The notes: generated from the letters alone by a model not told the origin. A stretch of DNA of 64,000 nt from Anaerolineales bacterium (GCA_015075275.1 JABTUU010000002.1:434001-498000); one strand, 5' to 3'. Numbered from the stretch's first letter, positions 17,083 through 26,547 are shown. Program-made: numbers and translations.

Positions 17083-18494
17083 GTTAGTCCGAAGAGTTTC
17101 ATTATTACGTTGAATGATAAGACAGGCGAACTTAGCGCGAAGAAGACCCAGCCGAGGGCGGCGAAGTGGAAGGTGAGCAGGACTCCGCCAATGTGTAAGG
17201 CTTTTTGCGCGCGCGGGTTGTTGATGTTGAAACGTTTCTTGGCGAAGTCGCTCCAGCGGTTTTGGAGGAAGAGTCCGAGTCCGTGCCACGCGCCCCAGAG
17301 GATGAAGTTGAGGGTGATTCCATGCCACAAGCCGATGAGGAACATCGTGGCGAGTTGACCGAGCAGGAGCATCGTCCACGCGGGGATGTTGTAGCCGCGA
17401 ATCCAGCGGTTGAACGGATTGAAAAAGTACGAGCGAATCCATTGCGTGAGGGTGATGTGCCAACTGTTCCAGAATTGCGTGATGTTGGGTTTGGTGTATG
17501 GCGAGTTAAAGTTTTCGGGGAGTTTGATCCCCACCAGACGCGCGATGCCGATGGCGATGTCGGTGTAGCCGCTGAAGTCAAAATAAATTTGGAAGGTATA
17601 GGCGTAGAGGACGATCCACATCCAACCCGTGGTGCGGACTTGCGTTGCGAGCGTGTCGTTCAGCGCGATCAATGCCAGCGCGTCGGCGATGACGAATTTT
17701 TTGAACAAGCCGATGACGATCCGCTGGCCTGCGAGCAAGGTTTCATCTTGCGTGAGATGGAATTCTTTTCTGAGATCGCTTGCGAAACGCTCGGCGCGGT
17801 CAATGGGACCTGCGGACAGCGAGGGGAAGAAAACAACGTAGGTTGTAAATTCAGGCAGGGAGAGTTCGGGCAAGCGTCCTGTTTGTTTGTCGCGCAATAC
17901 ATGGATGAGGCGGAAGGAGATGTAGGAAAATCCCAGCCAACGCAAGTCCAGCGCGGAGGCGGTGTCTGTTGGGCGGCCCGTCAATTCGCGGAGGAAGATG
18001 CTGAGTTGCAGAGAAAGAAGCGGGGATTTGAGAATTACGAGAATTGCGAGCAATACAATAATCGTGAACGATAACGTGAGGGCAAGACGGCGCGAGAGAG
18101 TCGTAAAAGCTGTGATCGCTACCGAGGCAAGAACAATAAAACCGACGACGAGGATGAGTCTCGGCGGGGTTGTTGTGGTGAGGACTGGGTCAGGGAAAAT
18201 GTAGCGCGTGAGACCAACTAGAGTCATTACGCCCGCAATGACGGCAAGCCCGATGATGTTTTGGCGAGACTTCCACGCGCCAGCGTTGGATGTGATGAAC
18301 CAAACTAACACCACAAGAAGAATCGAGAGCGAGGGAATCCAAAAGTCGAAGGAGCGGAGGGGGACGGCGGGTTGAAACCAAAAGACGGCGAGAATACTGA
18401 GGGCGAGGAGAGAAAAGACGCGGCGTGTACCACGCATCCACGCGCCGACCAGCAAGGCGGTCAGGATCGAAGCGAAGATCTGGGTTAGTCCCAT
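17079..18494 (-). CDS. MBOAT family O-acyltransferase (AlgI/DltB-like)
   Basis: A 471-residue polytopic membrane protein with about eleven hydrophobic segments. It carries the PFFPSLSAGPIDR-like motif seen as FFPSLSAGPIDRAERF (about residues 218-233), FSGYTDIAIGIARLVG, the FWNSWHITLTQWIRSYFFNP motif with its conserved His, and the second conserved His in GLWHGITLNFILWGAWHG. These are the hallmarks of AlgI/DltB/PatA proteins that move an acyl group across the membrane. With two SGNH proteins downstream and a DltX-like micro-protein upstream it forms an O-acylation cassette. DltA and DltC homologues are absent here, so acetyl is more likely than D-alanyl. Confidence 0.93.
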   Translation of the reverse strand: MGLTQIFASILTALLVGAWMRGTRRVFSLLALSILAVFWFQPAVPLRSFDFWIPSLSILLVVLVWFITSNAGAWKSRQNIIGLAVIAGVMTLVGLTRYIFPDPVLTTTTPPRLILVVGFIVLASVAITAFTTLSRRLALTLSFTIIVLLAILVILKSPLLSLQLSIFLRELTGRPTDTASALDLRWLGFSYISFRLIHVLRDKQTGRLPELSLPEFTTYVVFFPSLSAGPIDRAERFASDLRKEFHLTQDETLLAGQRIVIGLFKKFVIADALALIALNDTLATQVRTTGWMWIVLYAYTFQIYFDFSGYTDIAIGIARLVGIKLPENFNSPYTKPNITQFWNSWHITLTQWIRSYFFNPFNRWIRGYNIPAWTMLLLGQLATMFLIGLWHGITLNFILWGAWHGLGLFLQNRWSDFAKKRFNINNPRAQKALHIGGVLLTFHFAALGWVFFALSSPVLSFNVIMKLFGLT

Positions 18495-18504
18495 GAGAAA
18501 TCAT

Positions 18505-18575
18505 TTTCTTTGCCACAGAGTGCACGGAGTCTCTGAGAAAAACTCTTAAATCTCTGTGGTCTCTGTGGCTGAATC
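18505..18575. repeat. Dispersed CACAGAG/CTCTGTGG-type repeat
   Basis: TTGCCACAGAGTGCACGGAG followed by TCTCTGTGGTCTCTGTGGC forms an imperfect inverted arrangement upstream of the MBOAT gene. A related block (CACGAAGGACACAAAGTACA and CTTCGTGACCTTCGTG) lies at about 18701-18795. These look like mobile boilerplate repeats rather than regulatory sites. Confidence 0.55.
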
Positions 18576-18586
18576 ATTAATCCCAT

Positions 18587-18703
18587 TTAAAAGCCTTGAT
18601 AGATCCACACGGGACTTGAATCGGATGTGAAAATGATTAGGGCGACTATGATGAGGAAGAGGACAAACGCCCAGATATTTTCGGTTGAAAAGATTTTTAA
18701 CAC
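18587..18703 (-). CDS. DltX-like single-pass micro-protein
   Basis: A 38-residue reading frame from a GTG at 18703: a short N-terminus (KIFSTENIW), one transmembrane helix (AFVLFLIIVALIIF), then SSPVWIYQGF at the C-terminus. In DltX the extreme C-terminal FIYNEF carries a Tyr proposed to relay the acyl group through the MBOAT channel; WIYQGF matches this layout. It is the gene immediately before the MBOAT gene on the same strand, which is where a DltX-like subunit is expected. The start is uncertain because a dispersed repeat lies just upstream and no good ribosome site is visible. It would be missed by most annotation length limits. Confidence 0.6.
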   Translation of the reverse strand: MLKIFSTENIWAFVLFLIIVALIIFTSDSSPVWIYQGF

Positions 18704-18801
18704 GAAGGACACAAAGTACACAAAGGGATTTTTTGATTTTCCTTCGTGACCTTCGTGTTGTTTCGGCAAGCTCAACACAGCGCCTTTGTGGTGAGATGAA
18801 T

Positions 18802-19188
18802 TTAACGCGTGCCGCATACGAGCCAATCGCCGCCTTCTTCAACGACTTGATACGTGCGCACCGCGAGGTCGAGGCGCTGGTCTTCATTATTATAGGATGC
18901 GACGATGTTGCCCGTGCAAAGCACGAGCGCGGTATCGCCGTCGGTTCCCGTTTGTGTGCAGGATACATTTTCGAGACTCGCAGTGACGGCTTGGAATGAG
19001 TCGAGCTCGATGAGCGCATCATCCTCCCAATCGCCGCAGACGAGCGTGGGCAGGCGGTCCGCATCTTTGGCGACGAGCGCGTTGAGATAATCTTCCACGG
19101 CTTTTGCGGGCGCGTCGGTGTTGGATGGTCCGCATGAGGCGAGGAGGAACGAGAGGGCAACGAGCGCCAGCAGAAAAATTTTTCGCAT
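18802..19188 (-). CDS. Small lipoprotein, NTF2-like/DUF4878-type
   Basis: A 128-residue lipoprotein: signal sequence and lipobox LLAS-C19, then PAKAVEDYLNALVAKDADRL, the opening helix of NTF2-like/DUF4878 lipoproteins, and a small alpha+beta domain ending in GGDWLVCGTR with several Cys. Probable extracytoplasmic binding or structural role; no enzyme motif is seen. AGGAG lies about 7 bp before the ATG. It lies upstream of the O-acylation cassette on the same strand but is separated by repeats, so membership is uncertain. Confidence 0.7.
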   Translation of the reverse strand: MRKIFLLALVALSFLLASCGPSNTDAPAKAVEDYLNALVAKDADRLPTLVCGDWEDDALIELDSFQAVTASLENVSCTQTGTDGDTALVLCTGNIVASYNNEDQRLDLAVRTYQVVEEGGDWLVCGTR

Positions 19189-19277
19189 GAGGTACTCCTT
19201 TGAAATTTGTGGCGGGATTATAAAGGCTTGCCCTGAGTTTGTCGAAGGGAGGAAGGATGAATGATGAAGGAGGAAGG

Positions 19278-19321
19278 ATGAAAAAGTGATGAGTGATCAG
19301 TTATCAGTGAGCGGTGGTGTT
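19278..19321. repeat. Dispersed repeat copy (with 17040-17082)
   Basis: AAAAAGTGATGAGTGATCAG and CAGTTATCAGTGAGCGGTGG, the second half shared base for base with the copy at 17040-17082. It lies just downstream of the TauE/SafE stop. Confidence 0.7.
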
Positions 19322-19332
19322 ATGCAGAAGTT

Positions 19333-20091
19333 TTATCCGCGTATAAAGTAGATGATCGCAATCAATATGCCGATGATGACGACTGTCCAGCGTAACGTGG
19401 AGGGTTTGACTCTGCCAGCGAGTCTGCCGCCGAGCAGGCCGCCGATGAGCGCTCCGACCGCCATGACAACTGCCACAGTCCATTCGACCTTTCCTGAAAA
19501 CACGAAGAAGACCGCCGCAGCGACGTTGACCACGAACGCGACCGCCTGTTTCAGCGCGTTGAGGCGCGTCAGAGAATCGTTGAGGGTTAATCCCAGCGCG
19601 GATAGCACGATCACGCTCAAGCCCGCGCCGAAATATCCGCCGTAGATGGATGCGACTCCGACAGGAAGCCATGTGAACGATTCGAGTCGCGCGCTCTGAC
19701 CTTCATCCATGCGCCGCATCAACCACGCGCGGGCGGGGTCCTGGATGGCGAGCAATCCCGACGCCAGCAAGATCAAATAGGGGACGAGTTGGCTGAATAA
19801 TTTTTCGCCTGTTTGCAAAAGCAGAAATCCGCCCAGCACCCCGCCGACGATGCTCGCAGGGACGATGAGCCGCAAACGTTTTTCCTGTCCGCGCAAGTCG
19901 TCGCGCTGGGCGAGAGTCCCGCCGAGGTAACCGGGGCAGAGCGCGACGGTGTTCGTCACGCTCGCCGTGACCGGGGGGATTCCTAAAAAGACAAGCATGG
20001 GAAATGTGATCAGCGTCCCGCCGCCGGCAAGCGCATTGACTGCGCCCGCGCCTATCGCGGCGAGGAAGATGAGGAGGAGTTGAATGAACAT
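19333..20091 (-). CDS. TauE/SafE (sulfite exporter) family permease
   Basis: A 252-residue membrane protein with about seven to eight helices. The family signature is the first half [38 protein letters not shown] and its weaker repeat in the second half ([37 protein letters not shown]). Members export sulfite, sulfoacetate or similar organosulfur anions. I used the ATG at 20091 because the added upstream residues are not family-like and would overlap the divergent methyltransferase promoter. A sulfur anion role would fit the sulfation genes at 33-46 kb, but this is only suggestive. Confidence 0.85.
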   Translation of the reverse strand: MFIQLLLIFLAAIGAGAVNALAGGGTLITFPMLVFLGIPPVTASVTNTVALCPGYLGGTLAQRDDLRGQEKRLRLIVPASIVGGVLGGFLLLQTGEKLFSQLVPYLILLASGLLAIQDPARAWLMRRMDEGQSARLESFTWLPVGVASIYGGYFGAGLSVIVLSALGLTLNDSLTRLNALKQAVAFVVNVAAAVFFVFSGKVEWTVAVVMAVGALIGGLLGGRLAGRVKPSTLRWTVVIIGILIAIIYFIRG

Positions 20092-20169
20092 GAGGCAGAG
20101 TATAGCATTGGAGGTCGCTTGTTGGCTGAGGGGAGGTGTTGTATACTCTTCCAAAACCATAGAGGAAAA

Positions 20170-21054
20170 ATGCCTAAAAATAAGATCCATGAAGGGAACT
20201 GCCTTGAAATTCTTGATGCCAAGAAATTTTCGTCCCTTGTTGACTTAACTTTTCTTGATCCTCCCTTCAATCAAAACAAAGATTATGCCCATCATGACGA
20301 CAATTTGTCGCCTGAAGAATATTGGGGGATGATGAAAGATGTCTGTCAGAAAATTTTTGACGTTACATCTGTCGGCGGCGCGATTTATTTCATGCAGCGC
20401 GAGAAGAACACCGAGGAAGTTTTACGATGTTTGAGAGAATCTGGCTGGACGTTGCAGAATCTCATCATTTGGAAGAAGAAAACATCGGCTGTGCCTGTTG
20501 CAAGTAAATTCGGTAAGCATTACCAGATCATCGCGTATGCGACGAAAGGCGATAAGGCGCGTGTATTCAATCGTTTGCGGATTTCTCCTCCATTGCCCGC
20601 GAATTACAAGTTCGAGCGTGAGAACGGCGTCTATGTGACTGACGTTTGGGATGATGTTCGAGAATTAACGTCAGGGTATTTCGCCGGCGACGAAGCCATT
20701 CGAGAGAAAAGCGGCGAGCGGTTTCATAAACAACAATCACCCATTGCTTTATTGTTGAGGATTATTTTGTCTTCATCGAATGCAGGCGACACAGTGCTTG
20801 ATCCCTTTGCAGGAACTGGCACGACCCTTGTAACGGCTCAGCAAGTTGGCAGAAACAGCATCGGGATCGAAATTGACCCCAAGAATGTAAAGATGATCCA
20901 GAAACGATCGGATGAACTTTGGAACGCCGACAATATTGAAAAATATTATCAAGACTATATCTATACGGAAAACTTGCCAGAGATTTGGGGAGCAAAATCT
21001 TCTGTAAAGTTGCCCGCAAAATCCAAAACCAAACAACCGTCGCTTTTTGGATAG
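20170..21054 (+). CDS. Type II DNA methyltransferase (beta class, N6-adenine or N4-cytosine)
   Basis: A 294-residue amino-methyltransferase. Catalytic motif IV is DPPFNQ (D30-F33) near the N-terminus and the AdoMet motif I is DPFAGTGTT (from D211) near the C-terminus. The order IV, target recognition, I defines the beta class. The ATG at 20170 has AGAGG about 5 bp upstream. The gene is 2 bp from the restriction-enzyme gene, forming a compact R-M operon. Target sequence cannot be read from the protein. The pair has lower GC than its neighbours, as expected for a transferred module. Confidence 0.9.
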   Translation: MPKNKIHEGNCLEILDAKKFSSLVDLTFLDPPFNQNKDYAHHDDNLSPEEYWGMMKDVCQKIFDVTSVGGAIYFMQREKNTEEVLRCLRESGWTLQNLIIWKKKTSAVPVASKFGKHYQIIAYATKGDKARVFNRLRISPPLPANYKFERENGVYVTDVWDDVRELTSGYFAGDEAIREKSGERFHKQQSPIALLLRIILSSSNAGDTVLDPFAGTGTTLVTAQQVGRNSIGIEIDPKNVKMIQKRSDELWNADNIEKYYQDYIYTENLPEIWGAKSSVKLPAKSKTKQPSLFG

Positions 21055-21056
21055 AT

Positions 21057-21881
21057 ATGAATTCGATTTACCATTTTTGGAAGCATCTCGTTCAAAACAA
21101 GGATTCCTTTTCTAGGGTATCTAAACTGGACCAATTCAACTTTGACAAGGCGATGCTCTCTTGTGAGAATCGAGGAATCTTTCCTGATCTGGCGATCAAA
21201 TTGAATAAAGATCGTTCAAGGTTCACTGGAGGGGAATTGATTGAGGTGAAAGATAGTAAGACCTACCATGTCTCATCGTTCAATTCGACAATTCCCACTG
21301 GAAAGAAAAATATGCGGAAGATAATTCCTTCCGAGAACAGTAAAACGTTCGTGCAAATGAAATCTGCCGGCGACGATGTCTTTTCCCTCGAAGAGCGAGA
21401 AGTTTATTACTTGGTTCGCGGGCGGAAGGGAAAGGCTCAGAAAATCTGCCTTGTGCATGGCAGTTTCTTCGAGACGATCAGCGCGAAAGAGCTCATTCGC
21501 CAGTCATTCAAACAGGTTTTGGATGAGAATTTAGCAGGAAAAGAAATCCCTGATGAAATCAGGTCACAACTGGAAGAAGTCCTCTCGGATCAGGAAGATT
21601 TCAGCCGCGTGCGCAATGTGGATAAAGCATCGGTCAAGATGCGGTTTAGGGTTATGACCGAAGTCAAGCCTGAGGGGAATATCTTAAACCCAAATCAATA
21701 TCCTGAGATCAAAGACAACACGTTGAATCTCGTTGTCCCATTTCATAGCGAAGATGAAAAAGCGGATGTTTTACAGAAGTTCGAATTTGTAGTGGGTGAA
21801 AAGGCGATGAAGAGCATTGATACATTCTCGTTGAAGCACCCTCTCAACGGTTGGTTTGTCGTCTTTCAGATCAATTTGTAG
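21057..21881 (+). CDS. Putative type II restriction endonuclease, PD-(D/E)XK fold
   Basis: A 274-residue protein that follows the methyltransferase after 2 bp. A plausible PD-(D/E)XK centre is P43-D44 followed 18 residues later by E63-V-K65 (GIFPDLAI ... GGELIEVKD). The remaining sequence has no family I can name. Position, size and this motif make it the restriction partner of the methyltransferase. I used the ATG at 21057, tightly coupled to the upstream stop. A non-nuclease role is possible but less likely. Confidence 0.72.
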   Translation: MNSIYHFWKHLVQNKDSFSRVSKLDQFNFDKAMLSCENRGIFPDLAIKLNKDRSRFTGGELIEVKDSKTYHVSSFNSTIPTGKKNMRKIIPSENSKTFVQMKSAGDDVFSLEEREVYYLVRGRKGKAQKICLVHGSFFETISAKELIRQSFKQVLDENLAGKEIPDEIRSQLEEVLSDQEDFSRVRNVDKASVKMRFRVMTEVKPEGNILNPNQYPEIKDNTLNLVVPFHSEDEKADVLQKFEFVVGEKAMKSIDTFSLKHPLNGWFVVFQINL

Positions 21882-21908
21882 CCGCGAAATTCAGAGCAAG
21901 GAGATTCT

Positions 21909-22151
21909 GTGACTGCATCTATCAAAGTCAGGGCGAATTATCGGATTTCTATTCCGCAAATCGCGCGTAAAAAATTAAAGATTAAACGGGGTGATTGCCT
22001 GGTTGTAGAAGTAGAGGGCAATGCGATGTTTCTGATTTGTCAGCCCAAACGGCACGCCAAATATCTACGTGACAAGATATGGAATGGCGTGGATGTTGAA
22101 AAGTACATCAACGATGAACGAGACTCATGGAATGTTCAGCAAAACCAATAA
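21909..22151 (+). CDS. AbrB/MazE/SpoVT-family DNA-binding protein
   Basis: An 80-residue protein. Residues 1-45 form a swapped-hairpin AbrB domain (KVRANYRISIPQIARKKLKI then GDCLVVEVEG). The C-terminus (DVEKYINDERDSW) resembles the toxin-binding tail of VapB/MazE antitoxins. It starts with GTG at 21909, preceded by AAGGAG. No toxin gene follows, since the next gene is convergent ftsK. It may therefore be a transcriptional controller of the R-M operon or an orphan antitoxin. Confidence 0.75.
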   Translation: MTASIKVRANYRISIPQIARKKLKIKRGDCLVVEVEGNAMFLICQPKRHAKYLRDKIWNGVDVEKYINDERDSWNVQQNQ

Positions 22152-22197
22152 AGTCAATTAAGGGTTGAGATAATTTGCAGGGGAATAAAAAAATCCC

Positions 22198-24486
22198 TCA
22201 CGCCCCATCATCCTTCGGCGGCGCGGTCTGACCATAATCCAAAACCTGTCTCATCTGCGTCGCGCCTTCGGGCGGACCGACGATCTTCCTATCCTCCATC
22301 ATGTCCACAAGCCGCGCGGCGCGGGTGTAGCCGATGCGCATCCGCCTCTGCAGCATCGAGACCGAGGCGCGTCCCTCTTTGCGGACGAGTTCGATCGCTT
22401 CGACGAGCAATGGGTCGGTCGTCGTATCCACAGGACTCATCTCATCGAACATCGCGCCTTGTTTGAGAGGCACATCAGATTTAGGCATGTCCACAGGTTT
22501 TGACCCAGCGGCGTACGGGCTCGCACCTCCGAGTTGGTTTTTCCAAAAGTCCACAAGGCTTTGAATCTCACGGTCTGACACGAACACACCCTGCAAACGG
22601 ACCGCCGCGGGCGCGTCGGGCGCTTGATACAACATATCGCCGCGACCGAGCAGGCGTTCCGCGCCGGGCTGGTCGAGGATCACGCGGCTGTCGGTATTCG
22701 AAGCGACCGCGAACGCCACACGCGCTGGGAAGTTTGCTTTGATGAGACCGGTGACCACGTCCACTGACGGGCGTTGGGTGGCGAGGATCATGTGAATACC
22801 GGTGGCGCGCGCCAACTGCGCGAGGCGCGTGATCGTAGATTCGGTTTCACCGGGGGCGATCATCATCAAGTCCGCGAGTTCGTCAATGACGATCACGAGG
22901 AACGGAAGTCTTTTACCGCCCTGCAATTTCATTTTTGCGTTGTAATCGGTGATGTTGCGCGAGCCGACCTGCGCGAACATGTGATAGCGCTTGTCCATCT
23001 CGCGCGTCATCCACTGCAACGCGCCGATGACGCGTTCGATTTCCACGACCACCGGCGCGAGCAAATGCGGGATGCCGTTGTAGCCGGTCAACTCGACGCG
23101 CTTCGGGTCAATCAAAATTAATTTCAGATCGTCGGGCGTGTTGCTCAACAGCAGGCAAGTCAGAATCGCGTTGACGCACACCGACTTGCCGGAGCCGGTC
23201 GTGCCGGCGATCAACATGTGCGGCATATTTTCCAACGTCGCGCCGATCGGGTTGCCGGTCACGTCGCGCCCCAGCGCAAATTTCAGCGGATGCAAATTGC
23301 GCTGGAACGGCTCGCTCTCGATGATGTCGCGCAGCGCGACAAGAGTCGTTTCCTCGTTCGGCACTTCGATGCCCACGTAACTATGGCCGGGCACCGGCGC
23401 TTGAATACGGATGCGCGGCGCGGCAAGCGCCAGCGCAAGATCGTCCGCCAGCGACGCGATCTTATTGACGCGCACTTTGATGCGTCCGCCGCGCGTTTCC
23501 ACGTACAGCGGCTCCACGCCGAATTGCGTGATCGTCGGTCCGCGATTGATTTCAACGACCTGCACCGGCGCGCCGAACGACGCAAGCGTTTCCTGGATCA
23601 AGCGCGAGCGCCCCTGAATAAATTCTTCGTTCACCTCCGGCGCGGAGCCCGAATCCAAAATATTTTTTACTTCGGGCAACTTCCACTGGATGAGCGTCGC
23701 GGCTGATTTGACCGTGGTAAGCGGTCTGCCAATTTCGCCAGTAGCCGCCGTTTCAAGATTGCGGAGCGGCGTAAATTCGGCGGAGACGGCGTCGGCGCCT
23801 TCAAACGGAGACGTCTTCTCTGTCGCAAACTTTTGATGGAACAGTTCGCGAATCCAATTTTTTAATGGCGCAAGCCACGCGAACAGGTCGCGCACGGTCA
23901 CGTCGAAAACCAACGTGGTAATAATAAGCAACCAAGCCGCTAGAGCGATGATCCCTCCGGCAAAGCCGAGGCTGTTAAAGAGCAGCCGCCCTGCGATGCC
24001 GCCGATATACCCGCCGCCGGCGCCGTTAAGTCCCATGCTGGCATTGATCGAATCCATGGCGGCGAGGAGCCAGAAGAAAAACAAGATCAAACCGATCGCA
24101 CGTTCGAGAGAAAGCGGAGGGAGCTTTTCGATGCGGCGCAAGACGAGCCAGAAGCCCATCAGGATTAATCCCATCGGCAAAATGTAAACTCCCCAGCCGA
24201 TGGTCTGCCCAAGCGTTCTTAACATTCCGCCGGTTAACGCGCTGCGCTGTGTAGAAGAAAGAATCAGCGTGATGAAAATTCCGCTCAACGCCATGATCGC
24301 GCCGACAGCGTCCAGTTTGCGTTCGGCGGAAAGCGAATCCCACCACGAAGGTTGAGGCGCGCGCGCGGAAGAAGACGCCGCTCTACCACTGTGAACTGGC
24401 GCGCGCTTCTCGTCGCGCGAACCCGCCCGTTTTCTTTTCGGCTTCGCTTTTGGTTTTTGTGAGAGAAAAGGGGCTTTCAAAGGCAT
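22198..24486 (-). CDS. ftsK: DNA translocase FtsK/SpoIIIE
   Basis: A 762-residue motor that pumps chromosomal DNA at the septum and supports dimer resolution. A basic N-terminus is followed by four membrane helices (about residues 60-205), a short linker, and the RecA-like motor with Walker A AGTTGSGKS and Walker B FLVIVIDELADLMM. The C-terminal gamma winged helix (DPLLVEAIELVRKEGRASVSMLQRRMRIGYTRAARLVDMME) reads KOPS-type sites. The linker is short compared with E. coli FtsK, as in SpoIIIE. It is divergent from rnz and convergent with the R-M/AbrB genes. Confidence 0.95.
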   Translation of the reverse strand: MPLKAPFLSQKPKAKPKRKRAGSRDEKRAPVHSGRAASSSARAPQPSWWDSLSAERKLDAVGAIMALSGIFITLILSSTQRSALTGGMLRTLGQTIGWGVYILPMGLILMGFWLVLRRIEKLPPLSLERAIGLILFFFWLLAAMDSINASMGLNGAGGGYIGGIAGRLLFNSLGFAGGIIALAAWLLIITTLVFDVTVRDLFAWLAPLKNWIRELFHQKFATEKTSPFEGADAVSAEFTPLRNLETAATGEIGRPLTTVKSAATLIQWKLPEVKNILDSGSAPEVNEEFIQGRSRLIQETLASFGAPVQVVEINRGPTITQFGVEPLYVETRGGRIKVRVNKIASLADDLALALAAPRIRIQAPVPGHSYVGIEVPNEETTLVALRDIIESEPFQRNLHPLKFALGRDVTGNPIGATLENMPHMLIAGTTGSGKSVCVNAILTCLLLSNTPDDLKLILIDPKRVELTGYNGIPHLLAPVVVEIERVIGALQWMTREMDKRYHMFAQVGSRNITDYNAKMKLQGGKRLPFLVIVIDELADLMMIAPGETESTITRLAQLARATGIHMILATQRPSVDVVTGLIKANFPARVAFAVASNTDSRVILDQPGAERLLGRGDMLYQAPDAPAAVRLQGVFVSDREIQSLVDFWKNQLGGASPYAAGSKPVDMPKSDVPLKQGAMFDEMSPVDTTTDPLLVEAIELVRKEGRASVSMLQRRMRIGYTRAARLVDMMEDRKIVGPPEGATQMRQVLDYGQTAPPKDDGA

Positions 24487-24621
24487 TTCCGGTAGTATAG
24501 CACAAAGAATCTATTTTTCTTTTAGGGTAGAATTATCTATAACTCAGCTATGTAGGTTGAAAACTTATTCATGGTCGCTAATGGATGCCCATGAACCTTA
24601 TAGCGCCTTAAGGATAAATGT

Positions 24622-25539
24622 TTGTTTGAAATACTTTTTCTAGGCACGTCCGCCTCCGCCCCGTCCGCCAGACGCGGGCTAGCGGCACAAGTGGTGAAAC
24701 ACGATGAATATCGTTTTTTAGTGGATTGCGGCGAAGGCACGCAACGTCAAATTTTGCAATCTGGCTTGGGTTTCAAAAACCTAAACCGTATACTGCTCAC
24801 GCATGGTCACCTCGATCACATCTTGGGATTAGGCGGTCTATTGAGCACATTTCTACGTTGGGAAGCGATCGAGGAACTTGAAATCTTCGGCGGGCGTTCT
24901 ACGTTGGATCGCGTGCACGATCTGTTATACGGCGTTGTGTTGCGCGGCGTTCAGGCGCCGATGCCGTTAAAATTAACCGAGGTCAAGCCGGGCATCATCT
25001 TTGAAGCGAACGACTTTAGCGTAAGCGCGTTCCCGGTCGCGCATCGCGGACCGGATTGTTTTGGATACGCCTTTGAAGAAAAAGCGCGCCGCCCATTCCT
25101 ACCTGAAAAAGCAGACGCGCTCGGCGTTCCGTTCGGTCCCGAGCGCCGCGAGTTGGTCGCCGGTCGAGAAATCGCATTACCCGATGGAAGACACATCGCG
25201 CCAAACGAAGTGTTGGGCGCGCTTCAGATGGGAGCGAAGCTCGTCATCGTCGGCGATACCGGCAAAACGTCAAATCTGCTCGAGGTTTGCCGCAATGCGG
25301 ATGCGCTGGTGATCGAATCTACTTATCTGGAAGAAGAGGCGGAGATGGCGAAGCAATTCGCGCACCTCACGGCGCGTCAAAGCGCGGAGTTGGCGGTCAA
25401 GGCGGGCGTGAAGAAATTGATCCTCACGCACATCTCGCGTCGCTATCGCGAAAAAGACGTGTTGCGAGAAGCTCAAGCCGTATTTCCAGGAGCGATCGTG
25501 GCGAGAGATTTTGATACGTTTCAAATTAAGCGAGATTGA
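24622..25539 (+). CDS. rnz: Ribonuclease Z
   Basis: A 305-residue metallo-beta-lactamase-fold endonuclease that trims tRNA 3' ends. The zinc motif is THGHLDH (about residues 60-66), with the further ligands in FPVAHRGPD, VGDTG and LTHISRRY. The first codon is TTG at 24622, set 7 bp after AAGGA; the ATG just upstream is out of frame and meets a stop at once. The pfkA start follows within 6 bp of the stop, so the two genes are probably cotranscribed. Confidence 0.93.
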   Translation: MFEILFLGTSASAPSARRGLAAQVVKHDEYRFLVDCGEGTQRQILQSGLGFKNLNRILLTHGHLDHILGLGGLLSTFLRWEAIEELEIFGGRSTLDRVHDLLYGVVLRGVQAPMPLKLTEVKPGIIFEANDFSVSAFPVAHRGPDCFGYAFEEKARRPFLPEKADALGVPFGPERRELVAGREIALPDGRHIAPNEVLGALQMGAKLVIVGDTGKTSNLLEVCRNADALVIESTYLEEEAEMAKQFAHLTARQSAELAVKAGVKKLILTHISRRYREKDVLREAQAVFPGAIVARDFDTFQIKRD

Positions 25540-25544
25540 GCGCT

Positions 25545-26525
25545 ATGATGAGCATGGATAATATCACGCTAGGCGTGCTTACGTCGGGCGGCGACGCGCC
25601 CGGTATGAACGCCGCTATCCGCGCGACAGTACGAACTGCGCTAGCAAACCGCGCGCGCGCGATCGGCGTGGCGAATGGTTTCGAGGGGTTGGTGAACGGC
25701 GAATTCCGCCCGTTGAATGCGCGCGACGTGGGCGGCATCTTACAGCGCGGCGGCACAATTTTGCAGACGCGGCGCAGTAAGCGCTTTGAAGAAGCGAAAG
25801 GCATGCGCGAGGCGATCCGCCATATGAACGAAGCAGGCATAGACGGCTTAATCGTCATTGGCGGCGACGGGTCGTTACGCGGCGCTCATGCGTTGGCGCA
25901 GCAAGGCGTCAAAATTGTAGGCATTCCCGCCAGTATCGACAACGATATTTGGGGCACAGATATGGCAATCGGCGTAGATACCGCCTTAAACACCATCATG
26001 GAAGCGGTGGATAAATTGCGCGATACCGCGTCGTCGCTCAGCCGCGCGTTTCTCATCGAAACGATGGGGCGCAACTCAGGTTATTTGGCAGTGATGGCAG
26101 GGGTCGTATGCGGCGCAGAACTCGTGCTCGTGCCTGAGGCGCCGGTTTCGGTGGAAGAAGTGATTCATCTGGTGGAAGACGCGTATCGGCGCGGCAAAAC
26201 GCATGCGATCATTATCGTCGCAGAAGGGGCAAGCATCGGCGTTACCGAACTCTCTCGTATTATTGACGAGATGGACGTCGGCTTCAAAACACGCGTGACG
26301 ATTCTCGGTCATATTCAACGCGGCGGGCGTCCGACCGCGTTAGATCGTCTGATCGCCGCGAACTTGGGCGTGAAAGCGGTGGAGGCGCTTCTTGAAGGTC
26401 AAACGGATATCATGGTCGGCATGAAAGGTTTGGAGGCGACGACAATTCCGCTGGCTGAAGTAACGACTCGTCCGCTTCGCCCTGCGCTCGATTATTACGA
26501 AGTGGCGAAGACGCTGGCGCGGTAG
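25545..26525 (+). CDS. pfkA: ATP-dependent 6-phosphofructokinase
   Basis: A 326-residue PFK-A enzyme of glycolysis. Motifs are TSGGDAPGMNAA, GGDGS (the Gly marks the ATP-using type, where PPi-users have Asp), PASIDNDIWGTDMAIGVDTAL with the catalytic Asp, and GHIQRGGRPTALDR. Length matches bacterial PfkA. Several ATGs cluster at 25545-25554; I used the first. An extended hairpin terminator follows at 26548-26607. Confidence 0.93.
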   Translation: MMSMDNITLGVLTSGGDAPGMNAAIRATVRTALANRARAIGVANGFEGLVNGEFRPLNARDVGGILQRGGTILQTRRSKRFEEAKGMREAIRHMNEAGIDGLIVIGGDGSLRGAHALAQQGVKIVGIPASIDNDIWGTDMAIGVDTALNTIMEAVDKLRDTASSLSRAFLIETMGRNSGYLAVMAGVVCGAELVLVPEAPVSVEEVIHLVEDAYRRGKTHAIIIVAEGASIGVTELSRIIDEMDVGFKTRVTILGHIQRGGRPTALDRLIAANLGVKAVEALLEGQTDIMVGMKGLEATTIPLAEVTTRPLRPALDYYEVAKTLAR

Positions 26526-26547
26526 AGTTTCAGGTTTCACGTGTCAA

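Noticed and set aside
17205..18074. 289-codon plus-strand frame opposite the MBOAT gene
   Set aside because: Antisense to a clear membrane acyltransferase; charged, low-complexity product without signals.
21909..22151. Toxin-antitoxin pair
   Set aside because: Only the AbrB-like antitoxin-type gene is present; the next gene is convergent ftsK and no toxin-sized frame adjoins it.
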